Shown: one piece after another, positions 8,853-17,286 of the stretch
Layout of the letters: each line of letters opens with the position of its first letter
How positions within the stretch are numbered: the stretch's first letter is position 1
Assembly (NCBI GenBank): GCA_023382535.1
Contig: JAHDWA010000001.1
Coordinates: 506,697 to 570,696 of the forward strand
DNA from: Anaerolineae bacterium
Lineage (GTDB): Bacteria; Chloroflexota; Anaerolineae; 4572-78; J111
Reading direction: 5' to 3'
DNA: 64,000 nt
Program-made: the position numbers and the translations under genes
The notes under the pieces: generated by a model
What the model saw: only the letters and a program-made list of their open reading frames with translations
Told to the model about the DNA's origin: nothing
Databases searched by the model: none

Positions 8853-9239
8853 TTATTGCCGCAGCGTCCGAAGATAGGCGACGATACTGTACAAATCTTG
8901 ATCGCTAAGAGCGGGATTGTTGCCTTTAGCTGGCATCATCACGCCGGTGGTATTCAGCGGATCATCCGGGCCGCGCCCCACTTTGATAAACTCGACCAGT
9001 TCGCTGTCGGTTTTACCAGCCACAAATTCGCTGGTGACCAGGTTTTTGCCCAGGCCAGGCAGCCCTTGACCATCTTGGCCATGGCAGGCGACGCAGGTAG
9101 CCATAAATAGCTTTTCCCCAGCGACCAGGTCTCCAGCGGTGTCGGCTGGAGCTGGAGCAGCGTTGGCGCTGCCACCGCAGGCCGTGAGGATGGTCATTAG
9201 GATTAAGAGTAAAGAAATTGTAATATGGCCTTTCAGCAT
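8853..9239 (-). CDS. Lipoprotein monohaem cytochrome c
   Basis: 128 aa with lipobox LTACGG near residue 21 and one haem-attachment motif CVACHG. GVMMPAKG supplies the distal Met ligand, and the protein ends in the usual YLRTL helix. Class I cytochrome c of about 90 residues, anchored by lipid. It is the last gene of the DtxR - multicopper oxidase - ZIP - cytochrome series on the minus strand (26 bp after the ZIP gene), so it is a likely electron acceptor for the oxidase. Confidence 0.9.
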   Translation of the reverse strand: MLKGHITISLLLILMTILTACGGSANAAPAPADTAGDLVAGEKLFMATCVACHGQDGQGLPGLGKNLVTSEFVAGKTDSELVEFIKVGRGPDDPLNTTGVMMPAKGNNPALSDQDLYSIVAYLRTLRQ

Positions 9240-9265
9240 TAGAAAAATCCTTCTGTCATCTAATT

Positions 9266-10462
9266 TTACTTAATCAGTAATCCAGTCACCCACAGCAGCA
9301 GCATTCCGGCTACGACCCCGGCGAAGAGGGTCATGGGCATCGGCTCGCGGGTGGTATCTTTGTGGATGAGCTTGGCAATCTCATAGGTCACCTGAAAGAC
9401 CGCTCCGGCTCCAACAGCCAGGAAAAGCACGGCCAGGGTCGGTGAGGGAGCAAAGCCACCAATCCAGGCGCCGATTACAGCCGGCGCGCCGCCAACCAGA
9501 CCCAGCAGCGCCAGGTTGAAGATACTGGGCCGGTCGCGCAAGACCGGGGCGATAATGCCCAAGCCTTCAGTGATGTTCTGGATGATGAAGCCAACCACCA
9601 GGAACGCCCCGAGGGCAATCTCACCCACGTTGTAGGCCGCACCGATGGCCAGCCCTTCCCCTAAGTTGTGCAGACCGATGCCGGTGGCAATCAGGTAGGC
9701 CAGACTGAGCCGCTGGGCAGTTTCACTGCGGCCGGTGCTGACCTGACGCTGCGAGATCACTTCCAGCAGCATGAAGGTCGCTATTACGCCAATCCCAATC
9801 AGGCCAATTCCCTGGAAGGGGCCAGGTATACTTCCGGCCTGCTCTAGCGCCTCGGCCAAGGCGTCTATTCCCAGGAAGATGAGTAACCCGGCGGTGATGG
9901 CCAGCAGAAAAACCATCCAGCGCCGGCCCAACTGGCGCAGCGCTGGAAACCAGAAGATGCCCAGATAGACGGGAATGATGCCTACATAGATGCCAATGAG
10001 TGTGAAGCTCCAAAATGTGCCGCCGGTTGGCTCCGGCGTGGTGAAAGCGACCGGGATTTCGGCGTCAAAGGCAATGGCGTTGCTGGTGAAAAGGGTAACG
10101 GCATAGGCTTCCCCTTCAACCCACACATAGGGTATAGTTACCGTTGCTTCACCCAGGCGGGGAATGGTTGGGCTGGGCGAGACAGTGAAGGGCCAGATAC
10201 CCTCATTAACGTTGACCTGGGCAATCGTCAGTTCTTCCGGCCCGCTATTGCGTACCACAAGATCAATATTACCAGGCTTGAGAATAGTGCGCTCGATGGT
10301 CAAGGCTTCGACGGGCGCGGGCGCAGCCAGATCCAACCCGCCTCCCGTACTCAAAAAGAGAGCAATCACCCCGCCCAACAAGATGAGCGGCAGGATGAGT
10401 AAAAGCGCCGTAATTGGGCCAAAAGAGGTTTGCTTTTCCACTGGTACCGTTTGATTAGCCAT
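9266..10462 (-). CDS. ZIP-family metal permease with N-terminal extracytoplasmic domain
   Basis: 398 aa. An N-terminal membrane segment is followed by about 110 residues of beta-rich extracytoplasmic sequence (residues ~45-150, ending in TTPEPTGG). Then comes the eight-helix ZIP core with the signature HNLGEGLAIG and the second metal helix QNITEGLG. ZIP proteins import Zn, Fe or Mn. The extra domain is not usual and could dock the multicopper oxidase encoded 10 bp upstream. The pairing resembles the oxidase-permease coupling of eukaryotic iron uptake, which is an inference from gene order only. Confidence 0.85.
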   Translation of the reverse strand: MANQTVPVEKQTSFGPITALLLILPLILLGGVIALFLSTGGGLDLAAPAPVEALTIERTILKPGNIDLVVRNSGPEELTIAQVNVNEGIWPFTVSPSPTIPRLGEATVTIPYVWVEGEAYAVTLFTSNAIAFDAEIPVAFTTPEPTGGTFWSFTLIGIYVGIIPVYLGIFWFPALRQLGRRWMVFLLAITAGLLIFLGIDALAEALEQAGSIPGPFQGIGLIGIGVIATFMLLEVISQRQVSTGRSETAQRLSLAYLIATGIGLHNLGEGLAIGAAYNVGEIALGAFLVVGFIIQNITEGLGIIAPVLRDRPSIFNLALLGLVGGAPAVIGAWIGGFAPSPTLAVLFLAVGAGAVFQVTYEIAKLIHKDTTREPMPMTLFAGVVAGMLLLWVTGLLIK

Positions 10463-10471
10463 TTTGTCCTC

Positions 10472-11524
10472 CTATACCTCTCGTTCCGTGACTTCAAAGT
10501 GCCCAGACCAGCCCAGTTCGGTAAACTCGGTCACGTGGGCATGAAACATATATAAGCCGGGAAATTTGTAGGAAAATTCAAGAATGCCGCGCTGCGCCTG
10601 GGCCTGCATAATTGTGTCGGTGTACTCGCTGGGGGTCAGGCTGGTGCCGGTGGGATAGTAGTGGAAAAAGTTGGCGTGCAGGTGGAAGGAGTTAATCAGG
10701 TCAAATTCTAGGATGTTGACCAGGTAAATGCGCACCTTCTCCCCAACCTTGATACGGATAGGATGCTTCTGGAAGTGGAAGGGGATGGCATTGACCGCGT
10801 AGAAATCGTTGGCGTCGTCAAAATCTATGTCAAAACCGTTCATCACCATGATGAACTCTCGATCAACTTTGGGCCGGCCTTCCTTAGGGTCAATGATGAA
10901 CGCGCCATACATCCCCTTGGCGATATGTCGGGCCAAAGGAAAGGCATGGCAATGGTACAGATGCAGACCAAACGGTTCGGCGTCAAATTCGTAAGTAAAA
11001 CTCTGACCCGGCTGGATCAGGCCTGGTCCGACACCCGGCACACCATCCATCGCCGCAGTGTGAATACCGTGAAAGTGGATACTGTGGGGGTGGCTGCTAC
11101 CGTTAGTGAAATTGATGCGGATACGGTCGCCTTCAGTGCAGCGGATGGTCGGGCCAGGGATGCGCCCGTTGTAAGCCCAGGCTGGGAACTCAATACCGGG
11201 CACGACCTCAATCGTTTTGTCCACGGCCACAAAGTTGTACTCGCGCAGGGTCTGCCCGTTTTCTAGTTCCGAAACCTGACCATAGTCAAAGTCGGTCAGG
11301 ATGTCCGTTGGATTGAAGCCATTGCGCTCGTGATCTACTTCGCCAACAGTGTCGGGCATCCCGTGAGCTTCGTATGCCTCTTCGCTATGATGCTGCCCCT
11401 CTTGAGCTGGTGGGGCGGCGTTGGCCCGTTTCCCGGTTTGCGCTAAAGCGACTGCGCCAGCCGTTCCCAGCACGGTCAGCGCGCCAGCGCGCAGAAAATC
11501 GCGCCTTGAGAAATCTCTGTCCAT
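10472..11524 (-). CDS. Tat-exported two-domain multicopper oxidase
   Basis: 350 aa with a Tat signal (SRRDFLRAGALTVLG). First cupredoxin domain: HPHSIHFHGIH and HLYHCHAFPLARHIAKGMYG, that is Cys, His and Met ligands of a type 1 copper in domain 1. Second domain: SFHLHANFFHY and MFHAHVTEF without a cysteine. This is the arrangement of two-domain (type B-like) oxidases or NirK-like proteins. Lying between a DtxR regulator and a ZIP permease, it may oxidise Fe(II) or Mn(II) at the cell surface. Nitrite reduction is an alternative I cannot exclude by eye. Confidence 0.8.
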   Translation of the reverse strand: MDRDFSRRDFLRAGALTVLGTAGAVALAQTGKRANAAPPAQEGQHHSEEAYEAHGMPDTVGEVDHERNGFNPTDILTDFDYGQVSELENGQTLREYNFVAVDKTIEVVPGIEFPAWAYNGRIPGPTIRCTEGDRIRINFTNGSSHPHSIHFHGIHTAAMDGVPGVGPGLIQPGQSFTYEFDAEPFGLHLYHCHAFPLARHIAKGMYGAFIIDPKEGRPKVDREFIMVMNGFDIDFDDANDFYAVNAIPFHFQKHPIRIKVGEKVRIYLVNILEFDLINSFHLHANFFHYYPTGTSLTPSEYTDTIMQAQAQRGILEFSYKFPGLYMFHAHVTEFTELGWSGHFEVTEREV

Positions 11525-11539
11525 AATTTTTTCCCCCTA

Positions 11540-12196
11540 TCAATAAATTTCAGTGACGAAGATGTGATTGGCCGCCTGGTATCCCAGCGCGTGTTCGTTG
11601 TCACCTACCTGCACAATAACCAAGCTATCACACGGCGTTATGGCGACCACCTTAACTTGCGCTCTCGGATAAAGCCCCAGGCTGCCCAGGTAACGCAGCA
11701 GCTCGGAATTGTGAACGCTGACTTTGGCGACGAGGGCCTCTTGGCCTGGTTTCAAATCAGTCAAGCGAAGGATTGTGGGCTGGGCCATCGTCCCGTCGTG
11801 GCCAGGGATAGGCGTGCCGTGTGGGTCGGTGGTGGGATAGCCGAGAGCGGCAGCCATCCGTTCTTCTATCTCTTCAGACAATACATGCTCCCACTTTTCG
11901 GCCTCGGTATGCACCTGATCCCACGACAGGCCCAGCATTTTCGCCAGGTAGAGTTCAACCAGGCGGTGGCAGCGTAGGATTTTGAGGGCCATCTTCTGGC
12001 CGCTTTCGGTCAAGGTTACGCCATAATAGGGTTGATAGGCAACCAACTGCATGTCGGCCAGCTTCTTGACCATATTCGTGGCCGAAGCCGGAGCCACACC
12101 CAGCCGTTCAGCCAGGACCGTCGTCGCTACCTGGCCCTGCTCAGATTGGATAGCGTAAATTGTCTTTAGGTAATCATCAACTGCTTGAGTATGCAT
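11540..12196 (-). CDS. DtxR/MntR-family metal-dependent transcriptional regulator
   Basis: 218 aa, ATG at 12196. N-terminal winged helix (DDYLKTIYAIQSEQG, then VAPASATNMVKKLAD as recognition helix), dimerisation and metal-binding helices with CHRLVELYLAKMLG and EAEKWEHVLSEEIEERM, and a C-terminal FeoA/SH3-like domain (LGSLGLYPRAQVKVVAI). DtxR proteins repress uptake or activate efflux when loaded with Fe(II) or Mn(II). It heads the operon with multicopper oxidase, ZIP and cytochrome c (15-bp spacing to the oxidase). Palindromes just upstream suggest autoregulation. Confidence 0.92.
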   Translation of the reverse strand: MHTQAVDDYLKTIYAIQSEQGQVATTVLAERLGVAPASATNMVKKLADMQLVAYQPYYGVTLTESGQKMALKILRCHRLVELYLAKMLGLSWDQVHTEAEKWEHVLSEEIEERMAAALGYPTTDPHGTPIPGHDGTMAQPTILRLTDLKPGQEALVAKVSVHNSELLRYLGSLGLYPRAQVKVVAITPCDSLVIVQVGDNEHALGYQAANHIFVTEIY

Positions 12197-12227
12197 TTAG
12201 TCTTGTCCAAAAATTCTATTACGGGCA

Positions 12228-12255
12228 ACTAAATTTTATTTTAGTCTCAACTAAA
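12228..12255 (-). promoter_or_regulatory. Overlapping DtxR-like operators upstream of the DtxR-family gene
   Basis: Two inverted repeats share one arm: ACTAAA-TTTTAT-TTTAGT (12228-12245) and TTTAGT-CTCA-ACTAAA (12240-12255). They begin 32 bp before the regulator's start codon. The AACTAAATTC string is also present at the CDF operator (5427-5436). Position and symmetry suggest autoregulation; no binding data can be seen here. Confidence 0.6.
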
Positions 12256-12450
12256 TTCTTTTGAACTATTATAACGAAGTTACGTAGAGTTGTCAAGAGC
12301 CTTTTGTAATGAAAAGGGCGGTTTTAGCCTCTTCAACGAAGAGGCTCTTGGGGCCGAAAGATAAAAAGAGGATGCTGCTTCAAAGAAGTCTTGGGGGTTG
12401 GAGGCAAAAATTCATCTTTGTCTGGTGGAAGGACAGAGATTGATGTGTTT

Positions 12451-12484
12451 TGTTCACTTTTTATTCATTAAGATGTGATACAAC
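12451..12484 (+). promoter_or_regulatory. Promoter box A (GTTCA direct repeat + extended -10) upstream of SCO1
   Basis: TGTTCA (12451) and TATTCA (12462) are 11 bp apart. The hexamer TACAAC (12479-12484), preceded by TGA, begins exactly 17 bp after the second repeat. The same geometry occurs at 31175, 35123 and 51662. It is a PhoB/OmpR-type activator layout with the repeats over the -35 region. Confidence 0.65.
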
Positions 12485-12641
12485 TCACGGATGTAGAGCT
12501 TGATAATCCATCTGTAAAAAAGAGGGGAAATATCGGCGTTAAGGCCACTTGGGTGGCTTCCGCCTGGGGTGTGAACCGGAATATCCAATTGATTGAGGCG
12601 ATAATCAGCCAGCAAAATTAACTTTGAGGCAAGGTAAAAGG

Positions 12642-13259
12642 ATGAAGCGATTTGGATTACAGCTAATTTTTACCGGCCTGGCTTTAGGCGTCATCTTCTT
12701 GAGCGCTGGCTGCCAAAATTTGGTTTCCGAGTATAAATACAAGGGCAACACGCTCGACCCACCCAAGCCCATATCCGATTTTGAATTAATGGCAGCTAAT
12801 GGCCAACCCTTTCGGTTCAGTGAGCTGGAGGGCGATATTGCCCTGGTTTTCTTTGGTTACACCTCCTGCCCCGACGTCTGCCCTTTAACCCTGGCCGACG
12901 TCAGGAGTATCTTAGATGACCTGAGGGTGGGCCGCGAGCGGGTTCAGGTTATATTCATCTCAACTGACCCGGAACGAGATACGCCGGAAGTCTTATCAAA
13001 ATATTTGGCAGCCTTTGATCCGGAGTTTATCGGCCTGACTGATGATTTTGCCAAAGTGCAAGAGGTGATGAAGCCTTTCGGCGCTTTTGCCGAAAAGGGT
13101 AAAGCCACAGGTTCTCAGGCCGATTATCTGGTCAGCCACACCGCCCTGCTCTACCTGATTGACCTGAAAAAGCGCGAAATCGTCTCCTTCTACCCTTTCA
13201 GCTTTGAGCCTGAAGATTTAAAGATGGATTTAACTCATCTCTTACGGAAATCCTCATGA
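12642..13259 (+). CDS. SCO1/SenC-family copper metallochaperone lipoprotein
   Basis: 205 aa from ATG 12642 (AAGG upstream; a TTG at 12624 is a weaker choice). Lipobox LSAGC, thioredoxin-like fold, copper motif C76-PDV-C80 in TSCPDVCPL and distal His166 in SHTALLYLID. SCO proteins load and reduce the CuA site of cytochrome oxidase subunit II. That fits the CuA-domain proteins, CtaG genes and PCuAC chaperone elsewhere in the window. Transcription probably starts at promoter box A. Confidence 0.93.
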   Translation: MKRFGLQLIFTGLALGVIFLSAGCQNLVSEYKYKGNTLDPPKPISDFELMAANGQPFRFSELEGDIALVFFGYTSCPDVCPLTLADVRSILDDLRVGRERVQVIFISTDPERDTPEVLSKYLAAFDPEFIGLTDDFAKVQEVMKPFGAFAEKGKATGSQADYLVSHTALLYLIDLKKREIVSFYPFSFEPEDLKMDLTHLLRKSS

Positions 13260-13319
13260 GAAACTGAATGACTTGAGCAATAGGATAGAGCGCACAGATT
13301 ACCCAAACAATAAGGGTAG

Positions 13320-15461
13320 TTAGCTCAACCCACCTGAGCGACGGAGGGCGACCAGCACCATCAACAACAAGCTGATCAGGATGGCCAGGCTGATGCCAAT
13401 AAAGCGAAAGAAGGCATACCGATTTTGGCGAGTCTTTTCACCCATCACAGGTGAATTTGACTCCACCAGAGCCGATATTTCAGCCTCATTAGAGCTTAAA
13501 GCGGCCGTTTCAACGGTTGGGGTCAGGCCAGTTTCAAGGGGCGGTTCGGTGAGAGATGACTCTTGAAGCGTGACTGCTTCGGAGGAAGAGACCAAGTTGG
13601 GGGCAGTGCTGGGCAGCGCCGATTCTGAGATTGTAGCTGTGGAGCTAGCTTGGGTTGGGGCGGCTGTGACTTCAATGGCAGCGGGCTGAACTAGTGGCTG
13701 CCCTTTGACAATTTCGAGGCTATGCTGACCACTAGGGGCAGTGAAAACAGTATAAGTATCGCGGCCAATGGTCTCGGTTTTAAATTCAACAGGCTGACCG
13801 TCAATGGTGACTGCCCTAATTTGCTCCGAGCGTAATTTCAAGATCTTCACTTCAATGGGGTCGGCCGCGTTGGTGCCGTAATCAATTTTGGCGACGTCCT
13901 GGTCCCAGTCATAACTGTAAGCGGCGTAGCGGTCAGTAGTCGCCTGGTAGACGCGAATGAAACCGTCATTCAGCCCCAATCTAGGTTGGAGCGTTAATCC
14001 CTTGCCATTTAGCTCTACCCCAAAAAATCCTTCGATAATGGCGCTGCCCATGGTGCCGGCCGCGGCGCTATAATAGTGACTGCCTTCATGACGAGGATCG
14101 ATGGTAGAGTGCCACTCGATGATGTTGCCGGGGTGTTTCTGCCAATCATTGGCAACTTGGAGCAGATGGACTTGTGCCTCCTCGGCCAAGCCGTTGCTAA
14201 ATTCAGCTTTAATTTGGACGCCGCCCCACCAATCCCACACCCCACCATTTTGGTAGTTGCCGTAACCCATCCCCAGGTAATCAAAAAAGAGGTTGGGCCA
14301 TTGATTGGGATAGTACGGATAGAGGGAAAGTCCCGGCGTTTTGGCCCCGGCTTTGATCCGAGCCTGCTCCAGGTTGTGGAAAATGAGTTGGTTTTGTTGA
14401 AGGTCGGTCAAACCGGCATAGACCGCCAAAGCGTTGGAAATGCTGACCATGCCAGACTCGTCAAAGGCGTGTTCCAGCGGGGTAATGTGGGCGTGAGTTA
14501 GGTAAAAACCCTTGTCGGCCTGCCAGAGTAGGGCATTGGTTTGAGCTTTCAACGCTTCAGCCTTGCTTTGCCATTCGTCGGCGCGGGTGGTGTCGCCAAC
14601 CGCTGCGTTCATTTTAGCCAGTTCAATCAGGGCCATATAGGCCAGGGCTTGGTCGTAAATCGAAGCGGTCAAGTGATCTTGCGCGGGATTGTAATCGGTA
14701 TAGCCGGGCCCTTTTTCAAACTTGACATCGCCCCAATCAGTCGTATGGCCGCGCCAAAGGAGTTTTAACTCCTGGTCGAGCCGGTGCGTATAGAGCCAAT
14801 TCGCCGCCGAGTTGAGTCGCTCGATAATCGGCAGGCCGTTGATAGGACTTTTCAGCCAAGCGGTGTCGTAAGCCAGATTATAATAAAGGTAAGCGGCGTG
14901 AATCAGGCTGGTCTCTTCGTCAGTAGTGATAGTTTGTTTGTTGCTACGCCCATTGGGATCAATGATGCCGCCAATCGCCCCAGCGCCGGCCACTACCCGA
15001 AAATCGCCATCCAAGCTGAGGGTGTTGGCGGTGTATTGGCGGCGCAAATAGGCTTCAATTGGCTCGCGCAGGTACTCGTCTGAGTAGTAGTATTGGACGG
15101 TTTCCATGCCCCAGGCAATATCGCGCACGTACATCTCGGCGTAAGCTTTGCCGGGGCGAAAGCCGTGAATGACTTCGTTGCCAATCTGAAAAATAGCTTC
15201 GCCGTTGGAGAAATTATGGGGAATGTAGCCGGAGGTGGCGTTCAAATCCGGCAAGCCGGGTAAGATCCACGTGGTTTCAGTGTTGTATGAAAGATCGGTG
15301 GGCAAGGCACGGTTGGCGTAGGTGGGTTGAATGGGGCCGGTGGCAAAGCCAAGCATGATGAGCCAGGAGAAGATGACCAGAATAGGAAAACGAAGAGGCG
15401 ACGAGGCGAGGAGGTGGAGAAGCGGGGAACCGTTTTCTTTGGGTTTCGCTAAACCTATCAT
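13320..15461 (-). CDS. Membrane-anchored six-hairpin (alpha/alpha) glycosidase-like protein
   Basis: 713 aa. The N-terminus has a hydrophobic segment (PILVIFSWLIMLGFATG). Residues ~60-520 look like a six-hairpin glycosidase: YVRDIAWGMETVQYYY, TDEETSLIHAAYLYYN, DYNPAQDHLTASIYDQALAY, GGVWDWWGGVQIKAEF and IIEWHSTIDP, with Asp/Glu candidates for catalysis. A beta-rich stretch and a Ser/Thr/Glu-rich spacer follow, then a C-terminal membrane segment (ISLAILISLLLMVLVAL) and RR. It is therefore tethered outside the cell at the C-terminus. Resembles rhamnosidase/glucoamylase-like families, but I cannot assign a GH number. Confidence 0.7.
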   Translation of the reverse strand: MIGLAKPKENGSPLLHLLASSPLRFPILVIFSWLIMLGFATGPIQPTYANRALPTDLSYNTETTWILPGLPDLNATSGYIPHNFSNGEAIFQIGNEVIHGFRPGKAYAEMYVRDIAWGMETVQYYYSDEYLREPIEAYLRRQYTANTLSLDGDFRVVAGAGAIGGIIDPNGRSNKQTITTDEETSLIHAAYLYYNLAYDTAWLKSPINGLPIIERLNSAANWLYTHRLDQELKLLWRGHTTDWGDVKFEKGPGYTDYNPAQDHLTASIYDQALAYMALIELAKMNAAVGDTTRADEWQSKAEALKAQTNALLWQADKGFYLTHAHITPLEHAFDESGMVSISNALAVYAGLTDLQQNQLIFHNLEQARIKAGAKTPGLSLYPYYPNQWPNLFFDYLGMGYGNYQNGGVWDWWGGVQIKAEFSNGLAEEAQVHLLQVANDWQKHPGNIIEWHSTIDPRHEGSHYYSAAAGTMGSAIIEGFFGVELNGKGLTLQPRLGLNDGFIRVYQATTDRYAAYSYDWDQDVAKIDYGTNAADPIEVKILKLRSEQIRAVTIDGQPVEFKTETIGRDTYTVFTAPSGQHSLEIVKGQPLVQPAAIEVTAAPTQASSTATISESALPSTAPNLVSSSEAVTLQESSLTEPPLETGLTPTVETAALSSNEAEISALVESNSPVMGEKTRQNRYAFFRFIGISLAILISLLLMVLVALRRSGGLS

Positions 15462-15493
15462 TGGACTCTATTTTCGCTGGTAAGTCAAGTTTG

Positions 15494-15533
15494 GTATACA
15501 TAAGTAGTATACATAATAAGTTAGGGTGCGCAA
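15494..15533 (-). promoter_or_regulatory. Promoter and direct repeat upstream of the glycosidase gene
   Basis: On the minus strand TTGCGC (15533-15528), a 16-bp spacer, then TATACT (15511-15506) form a good sigma70-like promoter. GTATACATAA occurs twice on the plus strand (15494-15503 and 15507-15516, 13-bp period) across and just downstream of the -10, which could be a regulator site. Confidence 0.5.
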
Positions 15534-15639
15534 ATTAGCCAGGGGAGTCCTATATCTTGAGGAGTGAGGAAGATTAGGCATATATATTGTGGTTAATAGG
15601 TAGAGGTTGAATTGTATGCTGAAGAAAAACAGGAAGTCA

Positions 15640-15830
15640 TCTGGCCCACTTGATAACCAGCGCCCAGTTATCTGCCTGTTCTTTTTGGAGAAAGGCCCAC
15701 CAACCGCCCGGGGTCGAGGTGGGTTCAACTTCGCCGGACCAGGCTTGGGCGAAATCAGCCAGGGGAATTTAGCCTTAAGCAGAACTTCGGGGCCGGGCGC
15801 TGCTCCTGCGGCTACCTACAACACTGATTT
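15640..15830 (-). pseudogene. Short frameshifted coding remnant, family unknown
   Basis: On the minus strand the frame VAAGAAPGPEVLLKAKFP, near 15800-15750, continues after a one-base shift as LADFAQAWSGEVEPTS and ends with LQKEQADNWALVIKWAR at a TGA. The residue usage is protein-like and the join gives a sensible sequence. There is no start codon and no intact frame. I do not recognise the family. Could also be chance. Confidence 0.3.
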
Positions 15831-15861
15831 CTAAGGTCAAGAAAGTTGAGGGCAGTCCATC

Positions 15862-15889
15862 TTGCTCAAAGTTTTTATTGTGCTATAAT
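15862..15889 (+). promoter_or_regulatory. Consensus promoter of the M23 peptidase gene
   Basis: TTGCTC (15862-15867), 16-bp spacer, TGC-TATAAT extended -10 (hexamer 15884-15889). It lies 33 bp before the start codon, giving a short leader with the ribosome site GAGGAA. Confidence 0.7.
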
Positions 15890-15922
15890 AGCGCCGTTTT
15901 TGTTATGCTATTGAGGAAATAA

Positions 15923-16693
15923 ATGTATTTTGTGCCACCCCGTTTTTCTCGCTCGACGATAGTAGTTATCGCCTTCGTCCTCATCTTTCAATCGTTGACC
16001 ACCGCTTCCCTTACTCAAGCCCAAGGCGAACAACCTGTTCCCTCTGAATCCTCCCTAGCTGTTCCTCCTCCTGAACGTCCATTTCAACTCCCCTTTGCCT
16101 CACCGCCCGGCCCGACGACGTGGTTGCTGGCTCAGCCTTACGGCAACACAATTATGGCTTATTTTCAGCGTAATACGACCTACGGTAAATCAGGGGGAAT
16201 TCATTTTGGAGTGGACTTTGCCGCTCCATGCGGCACAGAAATTGTGGCCATTGCCGACGGCGTGGTGTCTGCGGTGGATGGCCCTTTTGGTTCGCCGCCC
16301 CACAATTTGATGATTGACCATCCCCAGCTGGGCTACGCCTCGATGTACGGCCATCTATTAGAAATGCCCCAATTAATCTCAGGACAACAAGTTAAGCAAG
16401 GACAAGTAATCGGCTTGGTGGGCGAAATGAGGGGTAATTGTAATGGGTATCCTGAACTGCACCTGGAAATTCGAGACCTGGGATACATGCGCAAATACAA
16501 TCCGACAACTTTCATTAATGCCAATTGGAATAACCTGGCAATGATGGGCAGTTCCAGTCTCAGTTTCATGCATGATTTAGCCGCGCCGCGCCGGTGGCAA
16601 ACATTCTACGATCAACCAGAAACTCAAACCGGTGGTCCAATTCTCAATAATTTTGCCAACACCTGGCCTTTAGATTGGAGCTTGCGCCAATAA
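15923..16693 (+). CDS. Secreted M23 (LytM-type) peptidase
   Basis: 256 aa, ATG 15923 with GAGGAA 7 nt upstream. Signal peptide (VVIAFVLIFQSLTTASLTQA). M23 zinc motifs: H94-x3-D98 in HFGVDFAAP, YGHL, and H180 in ELHLEIR, so the metal site is complete. The family cleaves peptidoglycan cross-bridges or serves as a divisome/wall activator. It is monocistronic, with its own near-consensus promoter. Confidence 0.85.
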   Translation: MYFVPPRFSRSTIVVIAFVLIFQSLTTASLTQAQGEQPVPSESSLAVPPPERPFQLPFASPPGPTTWLLAQPYGNTIMAYFQRNTTYGKSGGIHFGVDFAAPCGTEIVAIADGVVSAVDGPFGSPPHNLMIDHPQLGYASMYGHLLEMPQLISGQQVKQGQVIGLVGEMRGNCNGYPELHLEIRDLGYMRKYNPTTFINANWNNLAMMGSSSLSFMHDLAAPRRWQTFYDQPETQTGGPILNNFANTWPLDWSLRQ

Positions 16694-16762
16694 AAAGGCC
16701 CAAGGGTATGACCGCCAGCGGCGGATGAAATGCCCTACTCCTTATATATTCTGTCAGTAACG

Positions 16763-17206
16763 TTACAAAATGAAATCGCAACCGGCGGAACTAAACTCCA
16801 CGCGATTATCGGCTGGAGTAACACTCTGAAATCTAACGCCAATAGAAATACCTAAGCCCCACCGAATTTCAGGATCGTTAGGCACATCAAAGCGCTGAAG
16901 GCTCCAGGCTCTAGGTGATACTTTAAGATTATCATGCGCAGCTATCCTGCCTTCACCATCATAGACGTGAACCGCCTGTACATAGGCATTATCTGAGCTA
17001 GTTCTAAAGCGAAGCAGAACCGAACCCGCACGCAACCGTCTATCATTTATTAGTACGGGGGTCGGAATGGCAAAGTGAAACCAATTCTCGGTGTTTTGCC
17101 TGCCCTCAATACTAATCGAAGAACCTACCCGTCGGGCTGATTGAATGCGGTCTGCAAACTCTATCTGCATCGTGTGACCATGAGCCCACATCGCCTGTAT
17201 AGCCAT
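16763..17206 (-). CDS. Stand-alone copy of the tyrosinase C-terminal domain
   Basis: 147 aa from ATG 17206 (GGAAAGGGA upstream; a TTG at 17230 is the alternative). The sequence (MWAHGHTMQIEF, SISIEGRQNTENWFHF, AIPTPVLINDRRLRAGSVLL, DPEIRWGLGISIGVRFQS) is a close duplicate of residues ~286-430 of the neighbouring tyrosinase. It resembles a domain of unknown function (possibly DUF6623) that I know from short bacterial proteins. No signal peptide. Beta-rich, probably a carbohydrate- or partner-binding module. Confidence 0.75.
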   Translation of the reverse strand: MAIQAMWAHGHTMQIEFADRIQSARRVGSSISIEGRQNTENWFHFAIPTPVLINDRRLRAGSVLLRFRTSSDNAYVQAVHVYDGEGRIAAHDNLKVSPRAWSLQRFDVPNDPEIRWGLGISIGVRFQSVTPADNRVEFSSAGCDFIL

Positions 17207-17286
17207 TTTTATATCCCTTTCCTTAATCAAGAGGGTTCATTCGGAATCCTAAAATCTGGGCAATCTTGAAACGTGAATATCGCTTT

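Larger units (their letters stand above)
12197..12641. other. Divergent intergenic region with DtxR boxes, a strong hairpin and the SCO1 promoter
   Basis: 445 bp without a gene. From left to right: DtxR-like palindromes (12228-12255), a perfect 9-bp hairpin AGCCTCTTC / GAAGAGGCT (12326-12346, 3-nt loop) without a T run on either strand, promoter box A (12451-12484), then a roughly 150-nt leader for the SCO1 gene containing a small GCCAC / GTGGC hairpin. The stable hairpin is not explained by any feature I recognise. Confidence 0.5.
15462..15922. other. 461-bp intergenic region: promoters and a decayed coding fragment
   Basis: Contains the minus-strand promoter and 13-bp-period repeat for the glycosidase (15494-15533), a frameshifted coding remnant on the minus strand (15640-15830) and the promoter of the M23 gene (15862-15889). 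No intact gene is visible. Confidence 0.5.

Noticed and set aside
12474..12489. TGTGATACAACTCACG, a CRP-like palindrome near SCO1
   Set aside because: It overlaps the -10 of promoter box A, and its left half is the TGTG conserved in the extended -10 of that promoter group, so symmetry there is probably incidental.
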